The notes below the pieces were generated by a model, which saw only the letters and a program-made list of their open reading frames with translations, did not search any database and had not been told where the DNA came from. A stretch of 64,000 nt of DNA from Parageobacillus thermantarcticus (lineage in GTDB: Bacteria > Bacillota > Bacilli > Bacillales > Anoxybacillaceae). Positions 49,686 through 60,356 of the stretch are shown here, one piece after another. The stretch spans positions 186,001 to 250,000 of the forward strand of contig NZ_FOJS01000001.1 of NCBI RefSeq assembly GCF_900111865.1, in the 5' to 3' direction. Position 1 is the first letter of the stretch; each line of letters begins with the position of its first letter. The translations under genes and the position numbers were made by a program.

Positions 49686-49847
49686 CAAAAATAAATAAAT
49701 GATGCCGATAAGGACAAAAAACGCGCATAAAATAAACAATATTTTCGACAATGTTTCCATCGTTTTATTCTTCCATGCTAAATATACGATGCCAATAACA
49801 AGAAAGATCCCGCAAAAAACAAGCAATGCTTTTACTAATGTTTCCAT
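49683..49847 (-). CDS. Small membrane protein with duplicated hairpin (54 aa)
   Basis: Starts METLVKALLVFCGIFLVIG and continues into a second, very similar segment METLSKILFILCAFFVLIG, so the protein is an internal duplication of about 27 residues, each half one hydrophobic helix. No family was recognised. AAAGGGAG precedes the ATG at 49847; a longer open frame from 50000 lies inside yshE and has no ribosome binding site. It is co-oriented with yshE, 13 bp downstream of it. Confidence 0.7.
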   Translation of the reverse strand: METLVKALLVFCGIFLVIGIVYLAWKNKTMETLSKILFILCAFFVLIGIIYLFL

Positions 49848-49860
49848 CTTTTGACTCCCT

Positions 49861-50271
49861 TTACCGAATTCCTTCTCCAATGACATACGATAAGCCGACG
49901 GAAATAACCATGGAAATGAGTCCGACAGCGCGATTGTCTTTGGCGATTTCCTCATCGATATTAAATTTCGGAGTAAGAAATTCGTAAATGAAATACGCAA
50001 CCAGTAGCAAAATAAAGCCGTATATTCCCCAGCCGATCATCGCCAACAGCGATTCGTGATGGTGAAGAGCATAGCGGAAAATATTAGCGATGCCGAAAAT
50101 TTTTCCGCCGGTTGCCATCGCCACCGCGACGTTTCCTTTTTGAATCTCCTCCCAATTTTTATATTTTGTCACTAGTTCAAATATCGCTAAAAACACGACC
50201 ATGCATAAAACAGCCACGCTAAAATTGGCGGCGATTTTTATGATTTCGTTTTCCCAAAACGAACTCATCAT
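49861..50271 (-). CDS. yshE: DUF350 membrane protein YshE
   Basis: Four hydrophobic helices with the DUF350 pattern (ELVTKYKNWEEIQKGNVAVA, AIGW-type glycine helix in AMIGWGIYGFILLLVAY). Function unknown. AGGGGAG precedes two adjacent ATG codons (50271 and 50268). It lies directly downstream of mutS2, as in B. subtilis. Confidence 0.88.
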   Translation of the reverse strand: MMSSFWENEIIKIAANFSVAVLCMVVFLAIFELVTKYKNWEEIQKGNVAVAMATGGKIFGIANIFRYALHHHESLLAMIGWGIYGFILLLVAYFIYEFLTPKFNIDEEIAKDNRAVGLISMVISVGLSYVIGEGIR

Positions 50272-50283
50272 TTTCTCCCCTCA

Positions 50284-52638
50284 TCATTTTAATTCAACAA
50301 TCGTTACCCCCGTTCCTCCTTCATTAGCATCGCCAAAATGAAAGCTTTTCACGGCTCGGTGCGTTTTTAAAAATTCTTGCACCCCTTTGCGGAGCGCCCC
50401 CGTTCCTTTTCCGTGAATGATCGAAACGCGCGGATATCCCGCCAAAAGCGCATCATCAATATATTTCTCCAAACGGGCAAGCGCATCTTCGTACCGTTCC
50501 CCGCGCAAGTCAAGTTCCAATCCGACGTGATAGTCTTTCCCTTTTACGGTGGCAAGCGGCTTTGTCTCCGTTTTCGGCGCGCTGCTGATATATTCTAAAT
50601 CCCGTTCATTTATTTTCATTTTTAAAATGCCGAGCTGCACTTGCCATTCATCATCAGAAACCTTTTCGACAAGATACCCTTTTTGATTTAAACTTGTCAC
50701 TTTTACTTCATCGCCAGGCTGAAATGAATGCTTCGCCTGTTTTTTTCGTTCTTTTTTCTTCTTTTCCAATGTCGGCATCGCTTCTTGGAGGCGCTTTTTC
50801 GCCTCGATCAGCTCATGTTCTTTAATTTCCGCTTGTTTTTCTTGCTGCATTCGGCGAAGTTCGCGGATAATTCGCTCCGCCTTTTGTTGAGAGGAGCGAA
50901 CGATATCGGCTGCTTTTCGTTTCGCTTCTTCGATGATTTCCTCGCGTTTTTCATCAAGCTCTTCCCATTTTTGCTGCCAGTCGCGGCGCAGCTTTTCTGC
51001 TTCGATGCGCGCTTCTTCCGCTTTTTTCTGTTCTTCCTCTGCCCGCTTTTTGCTTTGTTCTAGCGAAGCGATCATATTTTCCACATTGTTGCTTTCTGCA
51101 CTAATATGCGATTTCGCCCGTTCGATAATGCGCTCATCAAGTCCAAGGCGCTTCGATATTTCAAAGGCGTTGCTCCGCCCGGGGATTCCGATCAATAACT
51201 TATACGTTGGGCGCAGCGTTTCGGTGTCAAATTCAACGCTCGCATTAATGACACCGTCGCGGTTGTACCCGTACGCTTTTAATTCCGGATAATGGGTAGT
51301 CGCCACCGTCCGCGCCCCGCGTCCGTGCACTTCGTCCAAAATGGCGATCGCCAGCGCTGCACCTTCCTGCGGATCGGTTCCCGCGCCCAACTCGTCGAAT
51401 AAAACGAGACTTTCATGATCAACGTCGCGCAAAATATCGACAATATTGACCATATGGGAAGAAAACGTGCTTAAACTTTGTTCAATCGATTGTTCATCCC
51501 CGATATCAGCATAAACGGAACGGAACACCGCCAGCTCCGAACCATCCAGCGCCGGAATAAATAAACCGGATTGCGCCATCAACGTTAATAATCCGATCGT
51601 TTTTAATGTGACCGTTTTCCCGCCGGTGTTCGGACCGGTAATGACAATCGTTGTATAATCTTTTCCAAGCTCGATATCATTTGGAACGACAACGTCTTGG
51701 TCAATAAGCGGATGGCGCGCCTGCAACAACCGGATATAGCCGCGATCGTTCAAGGCAGGTTTTGTCGCTTTCAGCTTGTTGGCGTATTTCGCTTTGGCGA
51801 AAATAAAATCAAGCTGCGCTAATATATCAACATTTTCGAGAAGCGCTTCTGCATGTTCAGCGACAATGCCGGTCAATTCGATTAAAATCCGCTCGATTTC
51901 CCGCTTTTCTTTGACGCGCGCTTCTTGAAGCTGGTTGTTTAATTCCACCACCGCTTGCGGTTCAATAAACAATGTTGCTCCCGAAGCCGATTGATCATGG
52001 ACGATGCCGCCATAAGCGCCGCGGTACTCTTGTTTTACCGGAATGACATAGCGATCGTTGCGAATCGTAATGATCGCATCGGATAACATTTTTTGCGCTG
52101 ATGGCGAACGAATGATGCTCTCTAATTTTTCACGCACCCGCGCCTCCGTCGCTCGCAGCTGCTGGCGGATGGAACGCAGCCGCTCGCTCGCATGATCCAT
52201 TACTTCGCCATGATCGTCGATACAGCGCTCAATCGCTTGCTGCACTTCCGGAAGCGCGACCAGTTTTTCCGCATAGCCTGCCAAGTGCGGAAACTCCTCT
52301 TTTTCTTCGCGCAGCGATTCAACAAACTGCTTCAACTGCCGGCTTGCGGAGATGGTGCTGGCGATATCCAAAAGCTCATGCGGACTAAGCGTTCCGCCGA
52401 TTTTCGCCCGTTTGAGGCTTGCGCGGATGTCAAAAATGCCGCCAAGCGGAACGTGCCCGCGCAGACGCAGCGCAGCTGCCGCTTCGTCTGTTTCTTCTTG
52501 CCAGTTTACGACCTCCGCAAAATGCGAAGAAGGAAACAGTTTTTCTACTTTTTCTTTTCCTAACGACGAAGATACGTGTTCTAACAATTGTTCTTTCACT
52601 TTATCAAATTCTAGTACGTGAAGCACTCTTGTATGCAC
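50284..52638 (-). CDS. mutS2: MutS2 (MutSB) endonuclease/ATPase with Smr domain
   Basis: MutS-like ATPase; in Firmicutes MutS2 has been linked to recombination control and to rescue of collided ribosomes. Walker [15 protein letters not shown], Walker [16 protein letters not shown], a long coiled coil (about residues 510-640) and a C-terminal Smr nuclease domain ([26 protein letters not shown]). It lacks the mismatch-recognition domain of MutS. Length is 784 aa. Starts at GTG (52638) behind GGAGG, with slightly long spacing. Confidence 0.95.
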   Translation of the reverse strand: MHTRVLHVLEFDKVKEQLLEHVSSSLGKEKVEKLFPSSHFAEVVNWQEETDEAAAALRLRGHVPLGGIFDIRASLKRAKIGGTLSPHELLDIASTISASRQLKQFVESLREEKEEFPHLAGYAEKLVALPEVQQAIERCIDDHGEVMDHASERLRSIRQQLRATEARVREKLESIIRSPSAQKMLSDAIITIRNDRYVIPVKQEYRGAYGGIVHDQSASGATLFIEPQAVVELNNQLQEARVKEKREIERILIELTGIVAEHAEALLENVDILAQLDFIFAKAKYANKLKATKPALNDRGYIRLLQARHPLIDQDVVVPNDIELGKDYTTIVITGPNTGGKTVTLKTIGLLTLMAQSGLFIPALDGSELAVFRSVYADIGDEQSIEQSLSTFSSHMVNIVDILRDVDHESLVLFDELGAGTDPQEGAALAIAILDEVHGRGARTVATTHYPELKAYGYNRDGVINASVEFDTETLRPTYKLLIGIPGRSNAFEISKRLGLDERIIERAKSHISAESNNVENMIASLEQSKKRAEEEQKKAEEARIEAEKLRRDWQQKWEELDEKREEIIEEAKRKAADIVRSSQQKAERIIRELRRMQQEKQAEIKEHELIEAKKRLQEAMPTLEKKKKERKKQAKHSFQPGDEVKVTSLNQKGYLVEKVSDDEWQVQLGILKMKINERDLEYISSAPKTETKPLATVKGKDYHVGLELDLRGERYEDALARLEKYIDDALLAGYPRVSIIHGKGTGALRKGVQEFLKTHRAVKSFHFGDANEGGTGVTIVELK

Positions 52639-52680
52639 GGATGAAAAACCTCCATCTGAAAATTGTCGACAAATTCACTT

Positions 52681-54399
52681 TCACCGATCGCGCCGCAAAA
52701 AGCTGCGCAATTCTTCAAGAGACCATGTATTGATTACCGTTTCCTTGCGAATCCATCCTTTTCTCGCTGTGATTACCCCTATTTGCATATGGTCAAGCAT
52801 GTCCAAATGGTGGGCATCTGTATTAATCGCGATTTTCACACCGGCGTCTTGCGCTTTCTTTAAATAAGAATAGGATAAATCAAGGCGGTTCGGATTCGCG
52901 TTTAACTCAAGCGCCGTATTCGTTTCCCGCGCCAGTTCAATAAGCATGTCTATATCTACGTCATATCCGTCTCGCTTTCCGATCAGCCTCCCTGTAGGAT
53001 GGGCGATCAAATCAACATGACGGTTGCGCAGCGCGGCAGTGAGGCGCTTCATAATCACATCGCGCGGCTGGGAAAAACTTGAATGAATCGCGGCGATGAC
53101 AAAGTCCAACTCTTCGAGAACGTCATCATCGTAATCAAGCGTCCCATCTGGCAAAATATCCATTTCCACGCCAGCCAAAATCGTAAAACCATCATACTTC
53201 GCGTTTAGCCGTTCAATTTCTTCACGCTGCCGGCGAAGCCGCTCCACCGTTAAACCGTTCGCCACTTTCAAATATTGTGAATGATCGGTGATCGCCATAT
53301 AACGGTAGCCTTTTTTCCGGCACGCTTCCGCCATTTCCTCAATCGAGCACGCCCCGTCGCTCCAAGCCGAATGCATATGCAAATCCCCTTGAATGTCGGA
53401 AAGGCGAAGAAGCGGATATCCATCACGATAACGATCGACTTCCGTCCCATCCTCCCTCAGTTCCGGCGGAATAAACGGCAAGTCGAAATAGGCAAAAAAC
53501 GCTCGCTCATCAGAAAAAGTGTTTACTTCGCCTGTTTTCGCATTTTCCACTCCGTACTCGCTAATTTTTTCGCCACGCTCTTTCGCCAGCTGCCGCATGC
53601 GAACATTATGTTCTTTCGATCCCGTAAAATGATGAAGCGTCGTGGCAAACTGCTCCGGCGCCACTAAACGAAAATCAACGGCAATGTCATACTCATAGCG
53701 AAGCTGCAAGGACACTTTCGTATCGCCGTTGGCAATGACGTCAACAACATTCGCAAGCTTTAATAACTGTTCCCGCACAAGCCGCGGCTCGTTCGTCGCG
53801 ATAATGAAATCCAAATCCTTCACGGTTTCTTTCATGCGCCGCAAACTGCCAGCGCGGGAAAAGCGAACGATTCCTTCCATGTTTTCGAGCTGACGTTCTA
53901 TTTCCTCGGCAATTGGCAGCACAAAAGCTAACGGAAGCCGTTCCGGGCGGGATCCGATTTCTTCAATCGCAGCCAAGAGCTTTTCTTCCGTTTTTTTGCC
54001 GAAGCCCGGAAGCTGCTGCACTTTCTGGGCGAGGCAAGCTTCTTTCAATGTGGCAATATCGACAACTCCTAGCTCTTGATACAATTTGGCGATTTTCTTG
54101 CCGCCAAGGCCGGGAAGCCGCAACAATGCAAGCAAGCTTTCCGGAATTTCTTGCTTCAATTGTTCCAAAACGCTTGATGCGCCCGTTTCCAAAAATTCTT
54201 GAATAACGCTGGACGTGCTTTTTCCGATGCCTGGAATCGCGGTGAAATCTTCTATTTCCGCGATGCTCCGTTCATCTGCTTCCAATGCGCTCGCCGCTTT
54301 ACGAAACGCGGCGATTTTAAACGGATTTTCTCCTTTTATTTCCATATATAACGCAATCGTCTCTAGGAGACGAATGACATCTTTTTTATTTCCTTTCAT
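52681..54399 (-). CDS. polX: DNA polymerase X with PHP domain
   Basis: Family X polymerase for gap filling in base-excision repair. N-terminal helix-hairpin-helix regions (FTAIPGIGKSTSSVIQEF, LPGLGGKKIAKLYQELG), the nucleotidyltransferase core with DLDFIIATNEP, and a C-terminal PHP exonuclease domain (DLHMHSAWSDGACS, MAITDHSQYL, AHPTGRL). The ATG at 54399 follows GGTGGTGG (572 aa). Confidence 0.95.
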   Translation of the reverse strand: MKGNKKDVIRLLETIALYMEIKGENPFKIAAFRKAASALEADERSIAEIEDFTAIPGIGKSTSSVIQEFLETGASSVLEQLKQEIPESLLALLRLPGLGGKKIAKLYQELGVVDIATLKEACLAQKVQQLPGFGKKTEEKLLAAIEEIGSRPERLPLAFVLPIAEEIERQLENMEGIVRFSRAGSLRRMKETVKDLDFIIATNEPRLVREQLLKLANVVDVIANGDTKVSLQLRYEYDIAVDFRLVAPEQFATTLHHFTGSKEHNVRMRQLAKERGEKISEYGVENAKTGEVNTFSDERAFFAYFDLPFIPPELREDGTEVDRYRDGYPLLRLSDIQGDLHMHSAWSDGACSIEEMAEACRKKGYRYMAITDHSQYLKVANGLTVERLRRQREEIERLNAKYDGFTILAGVEMDILPDGTLDYDDDVLEELDFVIAAIHSSFSQPRDVIMKRLTAALRNRHVDLIAHPTGRLIGKRDGYDVDIDMLIELARETNTALELNANPNRLDLSYSYLKKAQDAGVKIAINTDAHHLDMLDHMQIGVITARKGWIRKETVINTWSLEELRSFLRRDR

Positions 54400-54464
54400 G
54401 ATATCCACCACCTATAACGTACAACCCACTACGAAACAATAATACAAGTTTTTTATAAAAAAGT

Positions 54465-54497
54465 ACAAAAAAACTTCCCTATAAAAAATAGAGAAGT
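54465..54497 (-). terminator. Terminator after yshB
   Basis: ACTTCTCTAT pairs with ATAGGGAAGT (one wobble) around a 5-nt loop and is followed by TTTTTTTG on the minus strand. Confidence 0.9.
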
Positions 54498-54499
54498 CG

Positions 54500-55039
54500 C
54501 TACGCCATATAATGAATCCACATTTGTTTCAACATATCTGACAAGAACGGAGTATGTTTCACAATCGCCATTGCCATAAAAGAATGCTGAATCTTTGTTT
54601 GTATGCTTTCAATTGGGATAAGCGCGCCAACGTATAGAAGTAAAAACACGATTAAGTACACTTCGACAAACCCTAACGCTCCGCCAGCCCAGCGGTTAAT
54701 GCTGCGAAGAATCGGCAACTGCGCCACAAAGTCAAGCATGGAGCCGATAATTTGCAGCACGATTTTCGCCGCAAAAAATAAAATGACAAACGCGATCGCC
54801 CGATAATACGCGTCATCCAAATGGGTGCTTTCAAATAGCAATTTCGCCGTTTCCGAATCGCCGAACGTTGGATACGGAATCCATAATCGAAGCGTCGGCA
54901 CTAATTTTTCATAATGATAGTACGCAACGGCAAACGCAATGACAAAGCCTGCCATATGAATAAATTGCAAAATAAATCCGCGTTTCAAGCCAATCATAAA
55001 CCCCATGAAAAGGATAAAAAGCAAAAGAAGATCGACCAT
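54500..55039 (-). CDS. CvpA-family membrane protein YshB
   Basis: Four-helix membrane protein of the CvpA family (DLLLLFILFMGFMIGLKRGF; NRWAGGALGFVEVYLIVFLLL). CvpA proteins were named for colicin V production in E. coli; the role in bacilli is unclear. The frame opens at 55051 inside zapA; the ATG at 55039 just after the zapA stop fits the family start and has AAAGGA upstream (179 aa). Pairing with zapA is as in B. subtilis. Confidence 0.88.
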   Translation of the reverse strand: MVDLLLLFILFMGFMIGLKRGFILQFIHMAGFVIAFAVAYYHYEKLVPTLRLWIPYPTFGDSETAKLLFESTHLDDAYYRAIAFVILFFAAKIVLQIIGSMLDFVAQLPILRSINRWAGGALGFVEVYLIVFLLLYVGALIPIESIQTKIQHSFMAMAIVKHTPFLSDMLKQMWIHYMA

Positions 55040-55043
55040 TCCG

Positions 55044-55307
55044 TCACTCATCCTTTTCTTTGCCTAGTTTTTGCAAAAGCCGATCGTATTCTTCTTTTAA
55101 TTTTACGTAATCGTGAACGATGTTGATCGCGGTCAGCACCGCTAGCTTGCTAATATCCAATGTCGGGTTTTTCTCGCTAATCTCCCGCATTTTATCGTCG
55201 ACGATCGATGCCACCAAACGAATATGGCTTGAACTTTCTGTGCCAACGATCGTATATTGCTGTCCGTATATCTCGACTGTCACCCGCGTTTTTTGTTGCT
55301 CCGCCAA
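55044..55307 (-). CDS. zapA: Cell division protein ZapA
   Basis: Small FtsZ-ring-associated protein: beta-strand N-terminus ([18 protein letters not shown]), then helix with [12 protein letters not shown] and a C-terminal coiled coil ending [13 protein letters not shown]. The open frame extends to 55508, but GGGGGAAATCAT precedes a TTG at 55307, giving 87 aa, the family length. It may share a compact divergent promoter region with rnhC. Confidence 0.93.
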   Translation of the reverse strand: MAEQQKTRVTVEIYGQQYTIVGTESSSHIRLVASIVDDKMREISEKNPTLDISKLAVLTAINIVHDYVKLKEEYDRLLQKLGKEKDE

Positions 55308-55427
55308 ATGATTTCCCCCATTCTTCAAAATCCTATTGTTTATCATAACATGAATGCTGATATAATGAAAAGATACGACCACTATGATATGCAAAAGAAA
55401 AAACAACGACAATAGGAGTGAATCGAC

Positions 55428-56333
55428 ATGGCTAATCACGTTATCGCGGCAACAGCGGCGCTTCTGGAAAAGATACGGAATCATTACGCTTCCGATATAA
55501 CAGGGCATCTTCCTGCAGGCGCTTTGTTCGTCGCTAAACGGGCGGGCTGCACGATTACCGCTTACCGTTCAGGGAAAGTGCTGTTTCAAGGAAAAGCGGC
55601 GGAACAGGAAGCGGCGAAATGGCAAGAACAATTGGAACAAAAGAAAGCGGCAGCCTCTCAAGTTCGTTTGGCTGCCGCATCGGCAATCGGTTCCGATGAA
55701 GTCGGAACTGGAGATTATTTCGGCCCGGTCGTCGTTGCCGCCGCATATGTCGCTAAAGATCAAATCAAGGCAATTTGGACAATGGGAGTAAAGGATTCGA
55801 AGCAATTAACCGATGAAGCGATCCGCCGGCTCGCCCCGGCGCTGATGGACATGATTCCGTACCAAACGGTGATACTGTTCAACCGAATGTATAATGACTG
55901 GCAGAGAAGGGGCATGCCACAAACGAAAATAAAAGCGTTGCTACATAATGAAGCAATTGCAAAGCTTATAAAACGGCTTGCCCCTATAGAACCGGAAGCG
56001 ATCATCATTGACCAATTTATTGAGCGGGACTTATATTTTCGCTACCTCGAAGGCGAAACAAACGTCGTCCGTGACCGTGTATATTGCTATCCGAAGGCAG
56101 AAACGATCCATATTGCAGTGGCCGCTGCTTCGATCATCGCCCGCTACGTGTTTTTGCAAGAAATGGAGCGGCTAAGCCAAAAAGTCGGCATGACATTACC
56201 AAAAGGAGCGGGGGCACAAGTCGACCAAGCCGCCGCCAAGCTTATACAAACGCACGGTCCCGCAATTCTCGAAACGTGCGCGAAGCTTCATTTCGCCAAT
56301 ACGAAAAAGGCGGCGCAAATTGCCAAACAATGA
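55428..56333 (+). CDS. rnhC: Ribonuclease HIII
   Basis: Degrades RNA in RNA-DNA hybrids. N-terminal TBP-like substrate-binding domain ([16 protein letters not shown]) and catalytic domain with [17 protein letters not shown] carrying the first acidic residues; KDSKQLTD and IIIDQF supply the others. Length is 301 aa. ATAGGAG precedes the ATG. A TGATATAAT (extended -10) lies upstream. After this gene the B. subtilis-like order ends: pheT does not follow. Confidence 0.95.
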   Translation: MANHVIAATAALLEKIRNHYASDITGHLPAGALFVAKRAGCTITAYRSGKVLFQGKAAEQEAAKWQEQLEQKKAAASQVRLAAASAIGSDEVGTGDYFGPVVVAAAYVAKDQIKAIWTMGVKDSKQLTDEAIRRLAPALMDMIPYQTVILFNRMYNDWQRRGMPQTKIKALLHNEAIAKLIKRLAPIEPEAIIIDQFIERDLYFRYLEGETNVVRDRVYCYPKAETIHIAVAAASIIARYVFLQEMERLSQKVGMTLPKGAGAQVDQAAAKLIQTHGPAILETCAKLHFANTKKAAQIAKQ

Positions 56334-56435
56334 GAGGTGTCGGACTTGCGAGAGGGGAAATAGCCCTACCTCGCCCGCCGGTCCCTTTCATTCCTATAGC
56401 TGCAACTAAGATAGACGGCTTCTCGCCCACGTTCA

Positions 56436-56463
56436 TAAAAAAACTACCGCACAAAGCGGTAGC
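56436..56463 (-). terminator. Terminator of the DJ-1/PfpI gene
   Basis: CTACCGC and GCGGTAG (56444-56450, 56456-56462) with a 5-nt loop, followed on the minus strand by TTTTTTTATG. Confidence 0.88.
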
Positions 56464-56474
56464 ACGATCATACA

Positions 56475-57137
56475 TTATTTTTCTTCCAATGCTTCCACTA
56501 CTTTTTCCGCCGTGCTTCGGCTCGATTGCGGGTTTTGCCCCGTAATCAAATTGCCATCGCGCACGGAGAAGTCCGTCCATTTTTCCCCGCGGACAAAATT
56601 GGCGCCTCTTGAGCGCAACGTCGACTCAAGTAAAAACGGCATGTATTGATCTAATTGCACTTCTTTCTCTTCTTCGTCCGTAAACGCGGTTACCGTTTTT
56701 CCTTTGACAAGCGGCGTTCCGTCTTTATATGTCACATTGACAAGACCGGACGGACCATGGCAAACGGCGCCAATAATTCTCCCGTCTTCAGCAAATTGTT
56801 GCAGAACGTATTGCAATGTTTCGTTATCTGGAAAATCGAACATCGTCCCGTGACCGCCAGGAAGGAAAATCGCATCAAAACCTGTCGCGTCGTCTTTGCT
56901 CAAGCGGGCGGTGTTTTTCAACTCTTCTTCCGCTTTTGCCCAAGCAGGATCTTTTTCTTCAATGCTGCGTGGGTCAAGCGGCACTTCCCCGCCTTGAATG
57001 CTTGCCACTTTTACATCATACCCTTTTTCTTTAAAGACAAGGTACGGAACGGCAAATTCCTCAAGCCAAAGCCCTGTTTTATGGTCATCGGTGATCGTTG
57101 TATGATTCGTGACAACCATTAGCACGCGTTTCGTCAT
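56475..57137 (-). CDS. DJ-1/PfpI family protein (HchA-like)
   Basis: Class I glutamine amidotransferase-like fold. The nucleophile cysteine is in GAVCHGPSGL, the upstream glutamate in YDVKVASIQGGEVPLD-type region, and FLPGGHGTMFDFPD is the family's glycine-rich motif. Relatives include Hsp31/HchA-type proteins proposed as glyoxalases or protein repair factors; the exact activity cannot be told here. Length is 220 aa, AGGGAGG before the ATG. It stands alone between two terminator-bounded units. Confidence 0.88.
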   Translation of the reverse strand: MTKRVLMVVTNHTTITDDHKTGLWLEEFAVPYLVFKEKGYDVKVASIQGGEVPLDPRSIEEKDPAWAKAEEELKNTARLSKDDATGFDAIFLPGGHGTMFDFPDNETLQYVLQQFAEDGRIIGAVCHGPSGLVNVTYKDGTPLVKGKTVTAFTDEEEKEVQLDQYMPFLLESTLRSRGANFVRGEKWTDFSVRDGNLITGQNPQSSRSTAEKVVEALEEK

Positions 57138-57233
57138 TTATGATTCCTCCCTTTACTGGAAACATCACTTTTATCATAGATACCTTTTGCAAAATAAACA
57201 ACAAATATGCTCTCTGGCAATGAAATCGGTCTG

Positions 57234-60200
57234 TTATTTTATAAACGGCCACCAGTTTGCTTTGCCGAACGTTTTAACCATCACCGGGACAAACAGCGGC
57301 AGCACAACGAGCGCATATAAAATTAACCCGGTAAGAACGATCGTCGCGATCTGCAAAAGCGATAAGACACCGGACGGATACATGGCCGCAAACGTTCCGC
57401 CTAAAATGATCGCTGCCGAGATAATGACCGTGCCCATGTTGCGCATCGCAACAAGCATTGCCTCCTGCACCGGCTTGTCGCGGTATTCGTTGAAACGGTC
57501 CATCAGGAAAATGCTATAGTCGATGCCAAGCGCGATTAAGATGACAAACGCGAAAAACGATACCGCCCAGTTCAAGCCGGCGTAGCCAAGCCCGTCGACG
57601 AAAACAAGCTCTGTGACGGCCATCGACGTGTAGTACGTTAAAACGAGCGATAAAATTAAATACATCGGCATAATCAGCGAACGAAGCAAAATCATCAAAA
57701 TAAGGGCAATGCCGGCAAGCATCAACACGACAGTGCGAGAATAGTCAGCGGACGAAATCATATGCAAATCGGAATAAATGCTTGTTACTCCGCCAACGGC
57801 AACTTTTGCATTTTCCAGTTTCGTATCTTTGACCGCGCGTGCGACCGCTTGTTTAATATCGTCAATTTTGTTTAACGCTGACGTCGAATACGGATTTTCA
57901 TCAAAAATCACATCAAATGTCACGATTTTATTATCTTTCGACATGTAAGCGTCTTGCGCTTTGGCAAAGTCTTTGCTTTCCAACACTTGTTTTGGCAAAT
58001 ACCATCCTGTCATTTCTTCGTTTGGCGAAGCCGAAAGCTCGGATAAATAGCTTTGTGCGGAACCGAGGCCTTTCGACACTTTGCGCAGACCGGCGGCGCT
58101 TTGATCAAGCCCTGTCATTAATTGATTCATTTGCCCATCTAACTGCGAAAATCCTTGCAGCAGCTGTTCTTGACCGGCGTTCACTTCGTTTAATCCATTC
58201 GCTAATTGCGGCAGGCGCTCGATCACTTGGCGCTGCCCGTTTGCCGCTTTATCCATTCCTTTTTGCAGCTCATCAAGCCCTGCGATTAGTTTGGACATCC
58301 CATCCATTAACGCTTTTTGGCCGTCGATCAGCTGCGCAAACGATCCGTTCGCTTGACGCACCCCAGCGCTCGCCTGTTTGAGCGCGGCATTTAATTGCGC
58401 AAAACCGGCAGTCATTTGCTGTGATTGTTTCGCCAATCCCGCTGCGACCATTTTTGTCTGCTGATATTCGCGATCTTGTCGCAGCTCTGGGTGTGTTTGC
58501 TCAATGCGCTGCAACGATGCGTTTACCGAGGATAATTGCGCCGATAAAGCGTTCATGCCAGCTTGCAGCTGTTCATACTGGCCCACAAGCAAAGAGAGAC
58601 CGGCACCCGCCTTTTCATATCCTTGCAGCAGCCGTTCAGCGCCTTGTTGTAGCTTTTTCGCATTGCTTTGAATCGTTGCTAATCCTTTTTTGATTTCGCC
58701 AGCTCCCATCGAACCGCTGCGAATGCCTTGTTCAATTTGTGCAAGCCCTTTTTGCAAGTCGCCGACACCTGCTTTCAGCCGCTCCGTTCCTGAGACAAGC
58801 CGTTCGATGCCATTTGTCGCTTGCTTTAATTTTGGCGCAGAAGCAGAAAGCTGCTCGCTCGCTTGATCGAGCCCAGAACTGATTTTCTCGATCCCTTCTT
58901 TTCCTTGACCAAGACCGTCTTTTAAACTTTTCGCTTGTTTTGTGACAAGCAATTGTTCAATTGGTTCTCCAGTTGGGCGCGTGACGGAGCGCACTTTATC
59001 AACGCCGTCGACTTTCTCGACTTCACGGCTGATTTTTTCAATGAGGGCAAAATATTCTTGCGAGTTCAGCGCTTCATCATTTTTCATGACGATTTGTGTC
59101 GGCATCACTTCGCCCGGGCTAAAGCTTTTCGCTATGATGTGAAACGCTTTGACGGACGCATAGTCGTCGCCAATTTCTTCAAGCGAATCAAACGACAAAT
59201 CCCCGTCATACGTCGCCAACACCGGAACGGTAATAATCGCGACAATTCCTAAAGCGACGAGCGGTCTTGCCAGCGCAAAACGTCCTGCCGCATCCCACAA
59301 TCGGCTTTGTTTATGCTCTAAATTGCCTTTCGCCGGCCAAAACAGATTTGGACCAAGCACCGCCATAAAAAACGGCACTAACGTCATCAGCGCAACAAGC
59401 AGCACCGCCACGCCGATCGCGACCGCGGCAGCCGATTGATACAACTTAAACGTCGACAATCCAATCGCCGCAAACCCGATCATCACGGCGATTCCGCTGA
59501 ACAACACCGTTTTTCCCGCAGTGCGGTACGTGGCGATAATCGCATCGGCGCGGTTTTCATGCTGCGAAAGCTCTTCCTTAAATCGGCTTAACAACAAAAT
59601 GCAATAGTCCGTACCGATTCCAAACAGCACGGCGACTAAAAAGATTTGCGTAAACGTAGACAGCGGAAAATTCACTTGATCGACAAGAAAAGCGACAAGC
59701 GCCTGTGATACTAAATACGTCATCCCGACCGTCACAAGCGGAATGAGCGGCGCGACAAACGAACGAAACACGACAAGCAACACCACTAAAATAAATACAA
59801 CGGTAATGCCTTCCGTCTTTTTCAACCCTGCTTGTGAACTGACGACAACGTCTTCGTCAATCATCCAGCTTCCCGTGTAATAATGCTCGACCGAAATGCC
59901 ATCAATCGCTTTGTAAAGCGCCTTGCTTATTTCTTTCGCGCTTCTTCCATTCCGCTCCAGCTTCACCGACGTTAAAATCGTCGTGCCGTCTTTCGAGACG
60001 AGTTGATCTTTTAATTCCTTCTCGTTAAACGGAGAAATTATCTCGGTAATTCCGAGTTTGTCTTTCTGCGCTTCCAGTTGTTCAACGGCGCGCTTCGCTT
60101 CTTTCCAATCATTGTCCGTCAATCCGCCTTTGCGGTAAAACACAAGCGCCGTTGACAGTTCGTTTCCTTTATTCTCCTTTTTTTGCATTTCATTCAAAAT

Positions 60201-60356
60201 ATCGATCGCCAGCGACGAGGAATATCCTTTCGGCACGCTAAGCTGCCCTTTCTCACGGACAAGGTCAGCCATGTTCGGCGCCGTCACAATAAGGACAACA
60301 GCAGCGACAATCCACGCCAACAACACAAACCATTTCCCTTTAATGATTCCTCTCAC
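57234..60356 (-). CDS. MMPL-family RND transporter
   Basis: A 1040-residue exporter of the MMPL group (YdfJ-like). Hydrophobic helix at 12-28, then a first extracytoplasmic domain, a block of helices around 175-335 (GIGTDYCILLLSRFKEEL), a very long extracytoplasmic helical insert (about 470-800) with repeated L-x2-G-x3-L heptad-like motifs as in YhgE/Pip proteins, and a second helix block with LIALGIDYSIFLMDRFNEYR. Acidic residues in these paired helices match proton-relay positions of RND pumps. Starts at GTG (60356) overlapping the MarR stop, behind GGAGGGGG. Substrate unknown. Confidence 0.9.
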   Translation of the reverse strand: MRGIIKGKWFVLLAWIVAAVVLIVTAPNMADLVREKGQLSVPKGYSSSLAIDILNEMQKKENKGNELSTALVFYRKGGLTDNDWKEAKRAVEQLEAQKDKLGITEIISPFNEKELKDQLVSKDGTTILTSVKLERNGRSAKEISKALYKAIDGISVEHYYTGSWMIDEDVVVSSQAGLKKTEGITVVFILVVLLVVFRSFVAPLIPLVTVGMTYLVSQALVAFLVDQVNFPLSTFTQIFLVAVLFGIGTDYCILLLSRFKEELSQHENRADAIIATYRTAGKTVLFSGIAVMIGFAAIGLSTFKLYQSAAAVAIGVAVLLVALMTLVPFFMAVLGPNLFWPAKGNLEHKQSRLWDAAGRFALARPLVALGIVAIITVPVLATYDGDLSFDSLEEIGDDYASVKAFHIIAKSFSPGEVMPTQIVMKNDEALNSQEYFALIEKISREVEKVDGVDKVRSVTRPTGEPIEQLLVTKQAKSLKDGLGQGKEGIEKISSGLDQASEQLSASAPKLKQATNGIERLVSGTERLKAGVGDLQKGLAQIEQGIRSGSMGAGEIKKGLATIQSNAKKLQQGAERLLQGYEKAGAGLSLLVGQYEQLQAGMNALSAQLSSVNASLQRIEQTHPELRQDREYQQTKMVAAGLAKQSQQMTAGFAQLNAALKQASAGVRQANGSFAQLIDGQKALMDGMSKLIAGLDELQKGMDKAANGQRQVIERLPQLANGLNEVNAGQEQLLQGFSQLDGQMNQLMTGLDQSAAGLRKVSKGLGSAQSYLSELSASPNEEMTGWYLPKQVLESKDFAKAQDAYMSKDNKIVTFDVIFDENPYSTSALNKIDDIKQAVARAVKDTKLENAKVAVGGVTSIYSDLHMISSADYSRTVVLMLAGIALILMILLRSLIMPMYLILSLVLTYYTSMAVTELVFVDGLGYAGLNWAVSFFAFVILIALGIDYSIFLMDRFNEYRDKPVQEAMLVAMRNMGTVIISAAIILGGTFAAMYPSGVLSLLQIATIVLTGLILYALVVLPLFVPVMVKTFGKANWWPFIK

